Assembly: GCF_029525575.1 (NCBI RefSeq)
Contig: NZ_JAPDIA010000001.1
Coordinates: 62,001-126,000 of the forward strand
Origin: Cohnella rhizosphaerae
Lineage (GTDB): Bacteria > Bacillota > Bacilli > Paenibacillales > Paenibacillaceae
Direction of reading: 5' to 3'
DNA: 64,000 nt
Numbering within the stretch: position 1 is the stretch's first letter; each line of letters starts with the position of its first letter. The notes below the pieces were generated by a model. It was not told where the DNA came from and searched no databases. It saw only the letters and a program-made list of their open reading frames with translations. The translations under genes and the position numbers were made by a program. Shown piece by piece: positions 17,583 through 27,864 of this stretch.

Positions 17583-19917
17583 TTATTGCAGCGCGCAAGA
17601 GAAATGAAGTTCTTCTCCCCCCTTGATGAACATGTACGGTTTGATCCGGAAGAACAATCATGAGCTGCGCATCGACGCTAGTCGATACGGTCAATTTGAA
17701 CTGCTTCCCGTCGCCCAATTCCCATGCGACATGTACGACTCCCAGCGGTGTAGCCACCTCACCGGACGCGTATGTCAGCTTGCCCGGCTGCGGTGCGACT
17801 TTAATCGTGCGATAGCCTGGCGTGGCAGGCGATACACCCAATAGTTTCGCGCTGAACTCATAGATCGGCACGGCGCCCCAGGCATGACAATCGCTGCGCT
17901 GACTAACGGGATCCTCCACCCACGATGTGAGTCCGAGCGCAGCCAGGTCCCTCCATGTGTCCCACAGAGAGAAGGATTGATCGTAGGAACCGATCTCCTC
18001 GAGCGCGCGGAACAAGAAAAATGACATGGCGTAGGATACTTTAGCCAATGATTGGTTGGCAAACATGCGATCGATCAGCTGCTTGGCAGCCTCTCCTTGG
18101 ACTGCGCCGGCCAGTACGGCCCAGATCTGTGCATGCTGGCTGTACAGCTCCACCTGAGGGGCATCCCGATAAAGTCCCGCAGCTTGCGAATAGCTGGTTC
18201 GATTGACGGCTTCAAGTATCGCGGCGGCGCGAGACCTGTACTCGTCGCCAGTACTGGTTCTGCCCAACGAGTCCTGAAGCTCGGCGGCCAGCTTCAACGA
18301 TGCGGCATACATCAGATTATAGATGACCATGCTGCCTTCCTTAGAAGCCGTCGGTACGCCGTTTAGTTCGCGCCACTCGTCCACCCAATCCACATAGGAC
18401 CAATATTCCGGCGGCATTTGATCCAGCAGTCCATCGGAAGCTATTCGTTGATGGAACCATTCCAGAATCCCGTCAATCGTGGGCAGATAGGTCCTCACCA
18501 GCGTCGGATCTCCAAAATAACGGTAATGATCGTGGACCATCATTATCCAATAGAGCGAAAAGCCTGGAATCACCTGCTGCAGCATCGAAGGATATCTGCT
18601 CTGGAGCATCCCGTTAGGCAGCCGAGAGCAATGAAAATCATAGATGGCCTTCCGGGCCAGACGGTCATCGCCGCTTAGCTGGTAAGTAAACAGAGCCTGC
18701 AGCCGCGTATCCATCGCGTACTGCAGCTGCTCGAAATAAGGACAGTCTTCGTACGTCTCGTGCATGCAGCGCTTAAGCGTGTTGACGCTGATGTTCCAGA
18801 GCGGCTGCAAGCTGGCGTCGGAGCTGGCGAAGCTCGCTTTGACCTCGAGCGGATAGCCTGTTTCTCTATAATGAAAAGATTGGATGATCAGCGCTTCCTC
18901 AGCCGTCACCACCTCAAGCGAAATATAACGGAATGTCCGGAATAAGAAAGGTTCGTAACATTCAGGTTGATCTGCGGAACCGGATCCGCCGACGGTATAG
19001 AGATCAAAATGGCCGATCAGCACGCCGGTCCTGTCGTCTCGGATTCCTTTGACGAATACACCCGTTGCCGGATCGGCTTGTCGATAGCATTCCGCGTACA
19101 AAAGCTTTACGGTAGCGTTTTTTCCGCCGCTTAGCCAAAGTACGGGGTAGCCGGTCGTCATCTCGCCTGCATCAAGCTCGAGTTTGAAGTTTTGATGAGG
19201 ACCGATCGTGATGGGCTTTCCGCTGTCGTCCAGGCCGAATGACGGCACGAACGCGCGATTCGTCTCATATAGAGGCGGAATCGGACGCGGAGCAAGATAC
19301 CATGGCGAGTAATGGCCGATGACGGGATTTTCATGTTCGCTAATTTTGACCGCAAAAGGCCAGTTGGAATCGTCGTATTCCATCGTATACCAGTTGTGCG
19401 CGAGATTAAGGCCGTCCACGCGTTCCGTACCGCCTACAAACGCCGTATCCGCATCGGAGACATCATAGGCGATCGCCGTTTCCTGAAGACAACGCCAACG
19501 ATCGTCCGTATGCAGCGTCAGAATGGATTGGCCTTTTGGATCCGACACCTCGCCGGCAAGCAAAAAGCCTCCGCGATTCGCTCTCCAGACGGAGACCGGA
19601 CCTCCTCTGTCGTCATAGTGTACGACATGGGCGGCGATTACATTACGTCCTTCGCGCAAGAAGGAGGTGCAGTCGACCTCTTCATAATAATAGGTTTGGT
19701 GGTCGCCTTTGGCCGGTCCGCGAGATACCGGAATGCCGTTGACATACAGACGATATCTGCTGTCCGCAGAAACCTTCAACCGCAACGTCGCCTCTTCTAT
19801 ACGATCCAGCTCAAAGCTTCTGCGGAAATAGATTTGCTCGTGCGCTTGCTCGTTATGGATGACCTGACGTTCCTCCATCCAGATCCATACCGCATCGATA
19901 GCTGCGTGATCGCTCAA
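17583..19917 (-). CDS. Alpha-L-rhamnosidase-like glycoside hydrolase (GH78 type)
   Basis: Large enzyme of about 778 residues without a signal peptide, so probably cytoplasmic. The N-terminal beta-sandwich domains (YFRRSFELDRIEEATLRLKV, YRLYVNGIPVSRGP) match those of bacterial rhamnosidases. The (alpha/alpha)6 barrel contains YEDCPYFEQLQYAMDTRLQA, the site of the catalytic acid, and WVDEWRELNG. The last part read as arginine-rich arises from a +1 in the six-C run at 17617-17622; corrected, it ends HQGGEELHFSCALQ at 17583. The start is TTG at 19917 behind GGGAGG. It is divergent from an AraC gene at 20049 that probably regulates it. Confidence 0.82.
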
Positions 19918-20048
19918 CGTTTAGTGCCTCCCCCCGTTTGCAAATTTCAATCATTACTATACACTAGAGGTTAATCGAAATTTGAGGCTTATTCGGACGA
20001 TATATAGGGTGTAATCGGACGTTAGACATCAGGAAATTGGGTGACTGC

Positions 20049-20973
20049 ATGAGCATCAAACCTTTCGTCTTTACGACAACCGCGGCCGAATTTCTGTCGC
20101 CGGAAGTTCCTGTTTTTATCAATCGTGTGCAAGAGTCGTTCGGGATGTGGCATCACGATCACGAGTTTGTAGAGATCAACTATGTGAGCGAAGGAACGGG
20201 GTTCCAGTATATCGAGGGACAGTTTTTGCCTGTGGCAAAAGGAGATCTATTCTTTTTTGCCGATCGGGGTGTCGCACGTGTTTCGGCCTTCGCATGCCGG
20301 GCCGGACGCCGGCCACTTGATCGTGTATAACTGCCTGTTCGACGGTTCGCACAGTCAACCGCTAAGGCGTTTTTTTGCGGAAGATGAAGAGATGCTCCGG
20401 TTCATTTTCGCTCGTTATCCGGATCAGACTTGGCTGCATTGCAAGGATAAGGATGGTTCGTTTCAACGGATCTTTAATACGCTCTTCGAAGAAAATAGCG
20501 TAAAACGTTCGGACTCGAATGATATGATGCAGGCCGAGTTGGTGAAGCTGCTGCTTCTTATCCGGCGCTCCAAAGAAAATGACATGGCAGTGGAAAGCGG
20601 GGCATCAAAGTTCGGAGAAGATGCGCTTGAATCGGTGCTGAACCTGCTTCGCCGTGATCCGGTAAAAGCGGTACGTATGCGGGATTTGGCCGCAATGGCG
20701 GGTTTCAGCGAGCGACAGTTCAGGCGCCAGTTTGCGGCTTGTACAGGGATGAGCTATACCGATTATGTGAACAAGCTGCGTGTCGAGATATGCTGCGACC
20801 TGCTGCTTGCGACGAACGAGAAGATCGCAGCCATCGCAAGGCTGGCGGGCTACGAGGATATGAAGCATTTTAACCGTCTGTTCAAGCGTATCACCGGGCA
20901 AACGCCAAGGCAAATTCGGAGCATGCATGCCGCGAGAGGCGGCGTGGACGGGCAAAAGGAAACTAGGGGTTAA
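20049..20973 (+). CDS. AraC-family regulator with cupin sensor domain (frameshifted)
   Basis: About 308 residues. The N-terminal cupin (GMWHHDHEFVEINYVSEG) binds a small ligand, probably a sugar. The C-terminal AraC domain carries MRDLAAMAGFSERQFRRQF and IAAIARLAGYEDMKHFNRLF, closed by TGQTPRQIR. A +1 in the six-T run at 20253-20258 splits the frame; corrected it reads GDLFFLPIGVSHVF. The start is taken as the ATG at 20049; a TTG at 20037 is in frame. It is divergent from the rhamnosidase-like gene, with which it shares a promoter region of about 130 bases. Confidence 0.85.
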
Positions 20974-21011
20974 ATAGGGCGCTTTACAATTGACCGGAAG
21001 CATGATACCTT

Positions 21012-21031
21012 ATTTCTATAGTTTTAGAAAT
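21012..21031. promoter_or_regulatory. Palindromic operator upstream of the ArsR gene
   Basis: ATTTCTA and TAGAAAT form a perfect inverted repeat with a six-base gap, 28 bases before the ArsR start. ArsR dimers bind AT-rich palindromes of this size, so autoregulation is likely. Confidence 0.5.
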
Positions 21032-21058
21032 TACGACGAATCAGGCGGTGAGCAAGCG

Positions 21059-21340
21059 ATGGTCCCGGACAATGAGGAAGTCAAACAAGCGGTGAAAGTC
21101 TACAAAGCACTCGGCGAACCGACCCGCATCAAGATCGCGATGCTGCTCACGGAGGAACAGAATCTCTGTTGCTCGGACATCGGAGACAAGCTCGAGTCGG
21201 TCGCAGGCTCCACGCTGTCGCATCATCTGAAGCAGTTGACGGAGAGCGGACTGCTGCAGCTTCGCAAGGACGGCACCTATATTTACTACAGCGTCAACAA
21301 GGACGTCGCGCGCAAGTACGCGCCTTACCTGCTGGGTTAG
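21059..21340 (+). CDS. ArsR-family repressor
   Basis: Winged-helix regulator of 93 residues: YKALGEPTRIKIAMLL, then CCSDIGDKL and the recognition helix GSTLSHHLKQLTESGLL, then the wing KDGTYIYYSV. The two adjacent cysteines in NLCCSDI could sense a metal or oxidant, although the DNA-binding-helix position differs slightly from the ELCVCD motif of ArsR. ATG at 21059 follows AGGCGGTGAG; the frame upstream is non-coding. It directly precedes an MFS exporter and has an operator-like repeat on each side, which suggests it represses both. Confidence 0.88.
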   Translation: MVPDNEEVKQAVKVYKALGEPTRIKIAMLLTEEQNLCCSDIGDKLESVAGSTLSHHLKQLTESGLLQLRKDGTYIYYSVNKDVARKYAPYLLG

Positions 21341-21383
21341 CCTGGATCAGGCGCGGCAGGATGTTTTTCGCCATTAATTTCGA

Positions 21384-21405
21384 TATTTTTAGAATTATAA
21401 AAATA
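21384..21405. promoter_or_regulatory. Palindromic operator upstream of the MFS gene
   Basis: TATTTTTA and TAAAAATA form a perfect inverted repeat with a six-base gap, 26 bases before the MFS start. It is similar in spacing to the site before the ArsR gene. Confidence 0.5.
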
Positions 21406-21430
21406 ATAAGATTCAAGGGAGCTGGGGAGA

Positions 21431-22645
21431 ATGAACAACGCTTGGAAAATCTATATGCTGGCTATCGTAAGTTTCCTCGTCGGCACGTCTGAATTCATCA
21501 TCGCGGGCATACTGGACCAGGTCGCCGCCGACGTCAGCGTCTCGCTGGCGGCGGCCGGACAATTAATCACCGTCTATTCGCTGGCCTACGCCTTCGGCAC
21601 GCCGTTTTTAATGGCCGCGACGGCGAAGGTCGACCGCAAACGGCTTATGATCTATGCGCTCGCCGTGTTCGTCGTCGGCAATTTCGCCGCGCTCGCCTTT
21701 TCCGGTTATGGCTTCCTGATCGTCTCCCGCATCATCCTGGCGCTTAGCAGCGGCGTGTTCGTCGTGACATCGCTCACGGTCGCCGCCAAGCTCGCGCGGC
21801 CCGAAAAGCAGGGCAGCGCGATCGCCACGCTCGTCATGGGCTTCAGCACCGCGCTGATCGTCGGCGTCCCGCTCGGCAGACTCATCTCCTCGCTTTATAA
21901 CTGGCAGCTCGTCTTCGGCGCGATCGGTCTGCTCGGCGTGCTCGGCATTGCGCTTGTCGCCTATACGGTGCCGCGGACGGAAAGCGAGCGTCCGATTCCG
22001 CTCCGTGACCAGATCCGGCTGCTGGCAAATCCGAAGATCGCCGTCGCGCTGCTCGTCACGCTGTTCTGGATCGGCGGCTACTCGATCACCTACACGTACA
22101 TTTCTCCGTTCCTGCTCGACATTACCGGACTTAGCGAACGCTGGGTCAGCATCGGCTTGTTCGCGCTTGGCGTGGCCAGCCTGATCGGCTCCAAGCTCGG
22201 CGGCTTCGGCACCGACAAGTGGGGCTTCCGGCGGACGCTCGTCGGCGGCATGTCGCTTCACGCGATCATCCTCGTTCTTATCTCGCTGTTCGCCCATTCG
22301 GCCGCTTTCGTCATTCCGCTGCTCATGCTGTGGGCGTTCGCCGCCTGGTCTTCGGGTCCGACGCAGCAGTATCACCTCATCACGCTTGCGCCTGAAGCCT
22401 CGAGCATCATGCTGAGCCTGAACAGCTCCGTGCTGCAGCTGGCGATGGCGGCCGGCGCCGGCATCGGCGGCGTCATCGTCGAGCAGACGTCGCTCGCGGC
22501 GGTCAGCTGGATCGGCGCTGCGGGCGTCGCCGTCGCGGCGTTGGTCGCGGCTTCGGCGTTCGGCTACTTCAGGCCGGCATCCGCGGCCCTCCGGCGCAAG
22601 GAAGCGGAGCTGGCGGCGAAGCTCGGCGCGCAGGATCTGGGCTGA
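21431..22645 (+). CDS. MFS transporter (drug or sugar exporter)
   Basis: Membrane protein of 404 residues with 12 predicted helices. The first helix is MLAIVSFLVGTSEFIIAG, and the motif-A-like loop is ATAKVDRKRLM. The GTSEF segment and the general pattern match the AraJ/YdhP exporter group. The gene lies 90 bases after an ArsR repressor, on the same strand, with an operator-like repeat between. Probable role: inducible export of a toxic compound. The substrate cannot be read from the sequence. Confidence 0.88.
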   Translation: MNNAWKIYMLAIVSFLVGTSEFIIAGILDQVAADVSVSLAAAGQLITVYSLAYAFGTPFLMAATAKVDRKRLMIYALAVFVVGNFAALAFSGYGFLIVSRIILALSSGVFVVTSLTVAAKLARPEKQGSAIATLVMGFSTALIVGVPLGRLISSLYNWQLVFGAIGLLGVLGIALVAYTVPRTESERPIPLRDQIRLLANPKIAVALLVTLFWIGGYSITYTYISPFLLDITGLSERWVSIGLFALGVASLIGSKLGGFGTDKWGFRRTLVGGMSLHAIILVLISLFAHSAAFVIPLLMLWAFAAWSSGPTQQYHLITLAPEASSIMLSLNSSVLQLAMAAGAGIGGVIVEQTSLAAVSWIGAAGVAVAALVAASAFGYFRPASAALRRKEAELAAKLGAQDLG

Positions 22646-22659
22646 TTTGAACGCAATCC

Positions 22660-22697
22660 CGAAGAAGCCGCGGCTAGATGCTGCGGCTTCTTCGCGT
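22660..22697 (+). terminator. Strong hairpin after the MFS gene
   Basis: CGAAGAAGCCGC pairs with GCGGCTTCTTCG over twelve bases. No T-run follows, so it may be a weak terminator or mRNA 3' stabiliser. Confidence 0.5.
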
Positions 22698-22767
22698 ATC
22701 CATTGGCATACGGCTGGGCTCGTGATATGATGATACATATCGTATCACAACGAAGGAGCGTCTGACG

Positions 22768-23743
22768 ATGTCCTTGAGGATCAGCGTAGCCGTACCTACG
22801 CACAAACGCGCGCATTATTTGCGAGAAACGCTGCTGTCCATCTGCGCGCAAACCCGCGCGCCCGACGAGATCGTCGTCAGCGAGGACGGCAGAGACGGGC
22901 CGACCTTCGATACCGTCAAGGAGATTCGGGCGAAATATCCTGCGATCGCATTCAAGCATTTGGCAAGCATTTCTGACGACGTTCGGATCGGCCAGTTGCA
23001 AAACCGGCAGCAGGCGTTCCGCGCGACGACCGGCGACCTGGTGGCCATGCTCGACGACGACGACGTGTGGGAGCCGACATTTTTGGAATGCGCCGAGGCG
23101 GCGCTCCTCTCGCATCCCGCATGCGCATTCGTGTCGAGCAATCACTTTTTCATGGACGCTACGGGGAACAGGCTCGTACAGCAGAGCGAGGATTTTGCCG
23201 CGTATTGCGGAAGATCCGCGATGCGCAGCCAGCTTTACGAGGATGTGCTGACGCACACGCTTCGCAACAACGCTTGCGTATTTTCGCTTCAGTTCAGCCT
23301 TTTCCGAAAAAGCGCGCTTGAGCGCGTCGGTTTTTTTCAACCGAGCGGCGGGCTCGTACCGGATTATATGCTGATGCTGGCGCTTGGGGCACGTGGGCTT
23401 AGCGGGTATTTTCTGACCGACTATCTGGGTTCTTGCCGGGTCCATGCGGGACAACAGACCGCTAAGCGATTGGAAAACGTAAAGAGCAAATTCGAAGGGC
23501 TCGCGTACATGATTCACGTATTCGGCGAACGTCTGACGCAGGAGCAGCGGAGGCGGCTCGTCAAAAAAGTATCAGCAGACCGTGCTGGAATATTCGATCG
23601 CGCTGGCTCATGCAAAGCAGCGGTCCGCGGCGCTGCAATTGATGGCCGGGCCGTTCAACCGCTTCGGCTCGGCGCTGCCTTCTCCCAGGCGGCTGGCGGT
23701 GCTCCTCGCGCTGCTGCTCGGGGTACGGAGGCTGCGCCACTAA
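22768..23743 (+). CDS. Glycosyltransferase family 2 (frameshifted)
   Basis: About 325 residues. The GT-A fold starts ISVAVPTHKRAHYLRETL, with DEIVVSEDG and the metal-binding DDDD of MLDDDDVWEP. A +1 in the six-A run at 23563-23568 breaks the frame. Corrected, it continues KKYQQTVLEYSIALAHAKQR and ends RRLRH at 23743. Such enzymes transfer a sugar to a cell-surface glycan or a protein. It stands alone with no glycan gene cluster nearby. A seven-T run at 23331 is correctly in frame, so not every long run is misread. Confidence 0.85.
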
Positions 23744-23803
23744 AAGCGCTCGCATCAAGAAAACCCTCAGGGAAGAGGCACGCCCTGACTGTCTTTTACT
23801 GCA

Positions 23804-23827
23804 GTCTCGTCTCGTCTCGTCTCGTCT
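23804..23827. repeat. Short tandem repeat (CTCGT units)
   Basis: The pentamer CTCGT is repeated about four to five times in the intergenic region after the glycosyltransferase gene. Confidence 0.7.
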
Positions 23828-23933
23828 ACAATCTGCGGACAACCATCCTCCCCCCGACCGCCTGGCATGCACTACGCGACAAACGCTCAGGAGCGGACCG
23901 GCTGAGCGGTTCAATGGCACAACAACGCCGATC

Positions 23934-24119
23934 AAATAACGGTTGAAAAGCAGTTATTTCCCCTGATCGCGATGTCTTTGGAGCAAATAAGTGTTGTAGC
24001 GCAATTATTTTCTCGCAATTGCACGTTTCGAATCGGTTCTGAACCAAATAATTGCGGTTGAACACTTATTCCTTCGAAGCCCCGTTCAGCGCGCCGATTA
24101 AGTGCTTTTCAACACTTAA
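23934..24119. repeat. Cluster of inverted repeats
   Basis: Three inverted repeats lie together: AAATAAC/GTTATTT (23934-23959), a longer imperfect one with arms at 23986-24010 and 24046-24070 built from AATAAGTGTT and GCAATTATTT, and TTAAGTG/CACTTAA (24098-24119). They fill most of the gap between two genes and have no coding content. Confidence 0.6.
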
Positions 24120-24924
24120 TTAGTCGATTCCGTCCCACCCCGGAAGGGATGCCCAGAGGCGCCGATGCGAAAGACGTCAATCCGATTCCCCTCCCCCTGT
24201 CGGACTGCCTTAAGAAGGCTATGATCGTCCGATCCAGCTTCTCCTTTTCCGCCCCTCGAATGTTGTGTCCGCTTTCCTCGAATTGTACGATTTTTATCTG
24301 GCGGAAACGACGCTTGTAGCGCGCCAGATCTTCGTCGGAAATAAGCGAATCCTCAAGCGCTCCTCGCAAAACAAGAACGGGCTTCTCAAGCGAAAAACGG
24401 AATTCGCAGGCGTTTGATTCCCTTTGAATGCCATAAACGGCCTCTGCGCGAATGTTCGACGTCAATCGGTCAAAAGGAATCAAGTAGTCTTCGATATACG
24501 ATTTCGCCCATTCGGCCGTCATCGCCTTATGCTCGGCGGGGTAGTCCTGCACGATTAAAGAAGCGATCCGCTCGGGATGCTGCCTTGCATATTCAAGCGC
24601 ATACGACACGCCGCGCGAGTAGCCGTAAAGGTGGAAACGCGTAATCTGCAGATGCAGAACGACGGATTCGATATCCGTCACATGATCCTGCAGGTCGTAC
24701 CCGGCGAGCGGCGTATCGCTTCGACCTCTCCCTCTGAAGGATAGCGCGATCGTTCTTCTAGGCAGCATTTCAACCATAAAGTCCTCGTACTCTTCCGCAA
24801 TCTCCGATAGGCCTGGACAGACGAGAACGGGGATCGACGAAGCATCCGATTCATGAAGAGAGTCCAAATAATGAATGCGCACGTCGCTTAAATCCGAAGT
24901 GCCTGAAATGATCTTCATAGACAT
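24109..24924 (-). CDS. Alpha/beta hydrolase
   Basis: About 270 residues. The nucleophile elbow is GYSRG, the acid the Asp of ALEDSLIS and the base the His of ESGHNIRG. The core resembles haloalkane dehalogenase-type or lipase-type hydrolases (VCPGLSEIAEEYEDF, LSFRGRGRSD). The tail after FLRQSDRG may be misread through a five-C run near 24192; with one base removed it would stop at 24177. The substrate is unknown. Confidence 0.8.
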   Translation of the reverse strand: MSMKIISGTSDLSDVRIHYLDSLHESDASSIPVLVCPGLSEIAEEYEDFMVEMLPRRTIALSFRGRGRSDTPLAGYDLQDHVTDIESVVLHLQITRFHLYGYSRGVSYALEYARQHPERIASLIVQDYPAEHKAMTAEWAKSYIEDYLIPFDRLTSNIRAEAVYGIQRESNACEFRFSLEKPVLVLRGALEDSLISDEDLARYKRRFRQIKIVQFEESGHNIRGAEKEKLDRTIIAFLRQSDRGRGIGLTSFASAPLGIPSGVGRNRLIKC

Positions 24925-24949
24925 CCATCAACCTCATTTTCACGCAAAA

Positions 24950-25508
24950 TTAATTCCATTTCCGAGTTGCTCGCTTGAGTTTTGTCCCTTCAAACCACAA
25001 TTCATAAATATCCGGCATTGTCGCAGACTGCCAAAAATCATAATCATATTGTTTATCAAAATAGTTCATCATTAACGTCATGATGTCCCCATGCGTTCCT
25101 AATACAATCGTTTTTCCGGCGTGCTCATTTAAAATTCGTTTAAGCTGATCGATCGCTCTTTTTTTGAGCATTATCGCTGGATTCGCCATCTTCAAATGCA
25201 AAGTTAAAATCACGGTAGACCTCCCGCTTGGCGTCCTTAAAGGTGCCTTCTTGGAAGACTCCAATTTGTCTCTCTCTTAAGTCTTCAATAATCGTAATAT
25301 CCTTCTCGCACGCGTCGGCCAGCGGTTTTATCGTTTGAATCGCTCTTTCGAACGGACTAGAGATAAAAAGATCAATCCCTTCTGCCGCTAAAAGGGAAAC
25401 GATTCTTTCGGCGTCTATTTTTCCATTGTCCGACAGACCGCGCGTTCTTTCCATTCCTTCAATAAAAGGCGATTCTGCGTGCCGCAACAGATATAAAATC
25501 GTATTAAT
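24950..25508 (-). CDS. Histidine phosphatase family protein (frameshifted)
   Basis: Phosphoglycerate-mutase-like phosphatase of about 185 residues. The catalytic segment is LLRHAES, with SSPFERAIQT and the second histidine in VLGTHGDIM. A +1 in the seven-T run at 25159-25165 splits it into two frames; corrected it reads NAQKRAIDQLKRIL. The usual first beta strand (INTILYLLRHAE) is encoded upstream of the first TTG, but no ATG, GTG or TTG is available there, so the start may be a rare ATT at 25508 or a sequence error. It follows the gene at 25525 after 16 bases, in the same direction. Confidence 0.75.
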
Positions 25509-25524
25509 GACTGTCCCTGCTTCC

Positions 25525-26112
25525 TTAGATTCCCGTTAATTTATGTTGAGCGACCAAATAATGTTGAATGGCATCGTCATCCCAGATCTGTACTTCGATA
25601 TACCGTTCGGGCCCCTGCGCTCCGTCGTGATTCCACTCTTGAGGCCAACCGTATCGTTGAATGATTTCTTGTATTTCGAATAGGGTGTACACATTCCCTC
25701 TATATGGCTTGCCGTCGTTGTATCGCATCGTTGGAAAAAGATCGCCATATGTAAAACTAAGCGATTTCGGGTTAAACGCTTCGATTGGAATTTTAAGTTC
25801 TTTCCCTTCGACATACCACTCTTTAAGCCAATTACAGGGACCCAACGTCATATAATGCGGATACTGCTTTGTAGCTTTACCGCCCTTCTGAATAAAAGCC
25901 GCCCGAGCCCTTTGCTCTAAATCAAATCTAATTTGCAAATAGTCTTCCGCTCTTTTGCTCGCAAAAACAGCCTTATCTTTCTTCAAATCTTTCATAATAT
26001 GCTGAGCTTCAGATATGGTGAGAGCCGACAAGTTTTTAAACGGACCTGTTTTCGATTCATAATAATGGAACAGGTAGCGCAGCTGCCCATTGAATACCGA
26101 TTTTGAGTTCAT
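25525..26112 (-). CDS. Conserved hypothetical protein
   Basis: 195-residue soluble protein without a domain I can name. It is rich in aromatic residues (YPHYMTLGPCNWLKEWY, IQRYGWPQEWNHDGAQGPERYIEVQIWDD is the most distinctive region, given here only in part as a landmark). It starts with ATG at 26112 after AGGCGA and is followed closely by the histidine phosphatase gene. No signal peptide or membrane segment. Confidence 0.7.
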   Translation of the reverse strand: MNSKSVFNGQLRYLFHYYESKTGPFKNLSALTISEAQHIMKDLKKDKAVFASKRAEDYLQIRFDLEQRARAAFIQKGGKATKQYPHYMTLGPCNWLKEWYVEGKELKIPIEAFNPKSLSFTYGDLFPTMRYNDGKPYRGNVYTLFEIQEIIQRYGWPQEWNHDGAQGPERYIEVQIWDDDAIQHYLVAQHKLTGI

Positions 26113-26151
26113 TCGAATATCGCCTCGCGTCGACTGCTTTTCAGGAATATT

Positions 26152-26580
26152 TCAATCGGATATGGATTTGAAATTTCGGGGGATTTCGTTCTCCTTGAAA
26201 TACTTCAGATCCTTCATTTCTTCATTGTCCGGACTTAAACTTCCGCCTGTTATTTTACAATCGAACACAATCGACAGGTATTCTACTTTGTGTCCATTGC
26301 TATACGTAAATCTATGCCGATCTCCGCCGAAGACGCCAATAATTCTTTCGGGAGAAACGATTAAACCCGTCTCCTCCAGCACTTCACGACAGATTGCTCT
26401 AGCTGGCGTTTCGCCAAGTTCAATGGCTCCGGCGATGAGTCCCCACTTTTCTTCTCCGTGCTTTCTCCCGAACAATATTTCACCTTCGGCATTCCGAATA
26501 ATAGCGACAACCGCCGGCATAAAAATGAAATCCGGTCCAAACTTGTCTCTCAAGTCTTTATAATATTCAGACATCGTCAT
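26152..26580 (-). CDS. NUDIX hydrolase
   Basis: About 142 residues with a complete Nudix box: GAIELGETPARA followed by REVLEETGL, the metal-binding helix of nucleoside-diphosphate hydrolases. The start MTMSEYYKDLRDKFG is typical of the family, and its ATG at 26580 has GGAG nine bases before; the frame upstream overlaps another reading and is probably not translated. Possible substrates are oxidised nucleotides or nucleotide sugars. Confidence 0.85.
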   Translation of the reverse strand: MTMSEYYKDLRDKFGPDFIFMPAVVAIIRNAEGEILFGRKHGEEKWGLIAGAIELGETPARAICREVLEETGLIVSPERIIGVFGGDRHRFTYSNGHKVEYLSIVFDCKITGGSLSPDNEEMKDLKYFKENEIPRNFKSISD

Positions 26581-26662
26581 GGATGGTCGCTCCGTTTCAT
26601 TTCGTAAACTATCTTTAAATATTCGACTCATCTGCAAATTCAATACGATAAATATTCCTCCT

Positions 26663-26767
26663 TTAAATCTCCGCACGAAATGACAGTTCAATCTCTTTGA
26701 ATTTATTGGCGTCAAAATGATCCCATAAATATTTGGATTCCTCATCGGAGACGACTAATATTTTCAT
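26663..26767 (-). pseudogene. Metallophosphoesterase fragment (N-terminal 34 residues)
   Basis: ATG at 26767 follows AGGAGGAGC and encodes MKILVVSDEESKYLWDHF, the start of a metallophosphoesterase of the YfcE-like type, but the frame stops after 34 residues, before the usual CGDL motif. It seems to be the remnant of a gene cut by deletion next to the NUDIX gene. Confidence 0.6.
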
Positions 26768-26850
26768 ACAAGCTCCTCCTGGGCCATCATCCGTTTGAAT
26801 GCGTAAAATAAATATACCACTACGCCTAAATATTGGTAGTGGTATCTGTG

Positions 26851-27331
26851 CTAGCCTATGATCTCATTCTTATTAAATTGCGGTTTGCCAGGCAAATACT
26901 CGAGGGCCAGACTAGCATCTTCATTATAAAATACCGTCACTTCTTCTCTCGCGTCCGTACTGGCGGATAGCACGTATACGTTTCTTTGCTTTTTTTCTAA
27001 GATCATAAAAAGTATAAATCAAATAAACCAAATTTGTGTTATTGTATAAAATAAATGAATTTTTCCATTCTTTATAGGTGCCTCTTGCCACAAGGCCCGT
27101 TTGAATCAATAGAATTTTCTTTTTCGCTCGAACAATACTAATGTAGATTAACGCTCCCCCGGTAAATAGCAGCGCAACCGCGACAGGCAATGAATTTAAA
27201 TCACGATTCAGCGATAAGAGCAAGACGACGAATCCAGCCGCGACGATCATTAAGCTCATTTTTGTAAATCTCGTGCCGAATCGAATTTTAAATTTGAGCG
27301 TTTTAGACAGAGGCCGCATGATAGAATTCAT
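26851..27331 (-). CDS. Membrane protein (frameshifted)
   Basis: About 160 residues with two membrane helices (MSLMIVAAGFVVLLLSL, LPVAVALLFTGGALIYI) followed by a cytoplasmic beta-rich part like that of DUF3592 proteins (GLVARGTYKEW, LVYLIYTFYD). A +1 in the seven-T run at 26990-26996 misreads the tail; corrected it continues KKQRNVYVLSASTDARE and ends at 26851. The ATG overlaps the stop of the DinB gene (TAATG), so the two are co-translated. Confidence 0.7.
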
Positions 27332-27864
27332 TATAACTGCGTATTCATTTTCTTCTTGATCAATCTGATTTGACCTCTGTGATTGATCTCGTCTTCAAAT
27401 ACGTGAAACCACATAAAATAGTGATTCGCTTGTTTCCCGTACCAGAACGGCTCCTCGAGATGCAACCAATCATCGTCGACCGTTTTAAAAAGTTCATATG
27501 TCTTTGTTCTGACTTCATTGAGCTTATTTACGTAATAGGTCAGATCATTTCCACGAATGGCTTGCCGTCCTTTCTCACCGAGGTCCAGGGCTGGGCCCCA
27601 GATTAGCATCTCCTCCTCGTTCAAATCCCGCTTCTCGAACGTCTCCAATTGATAGGCAAACTCTACCGCCGCAAAATGCAGCAACAACGCGCCGATCGAA
27701 TTGCCCTCGGGATCCATTAAATAATCCAACTGTTCTGTCGTTAAATTCTTTGCGGCTTCCAGGGTTGTATATCTTGCATAATTCATCATGGAGAGCAGCC
27801 GACCAACCTCGGGCGTATAGCCTTGAATGTCGGTAATCAGGTAGATTTGGTCCATGTTTATCAT
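27331..27864 (-). CDS. DinB-family protein
   Basis: 177 residues, four-helix bundle with the three metal-binding histidines of DinB/DUF664 proteins visible in LLLHFAAVE, HYFMWFHVFEDE and INHRGQIRL. DinB proteins often act as thiol-dependent transferases or have unknown roles. It overlaps the downstream membrane protein gene by one base. Confidence 0.85.
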   Translation of the reverse strand: MINMDQIYLITDIQGYTPEVGRLLSMMNYARYTTLEAAKNLTTEQLDYLMDPEGNSIGALLLHFAAVEFAYQLETFEKRDLNEEEMLIWGPALDLGEKGRQAIRGNDLTYYVNKLNEVRTKTYELFKTVDDDWLHLEEPFWYGKQANHYFMWFHVFEDEINHRGQIRLIKKKMNTQL

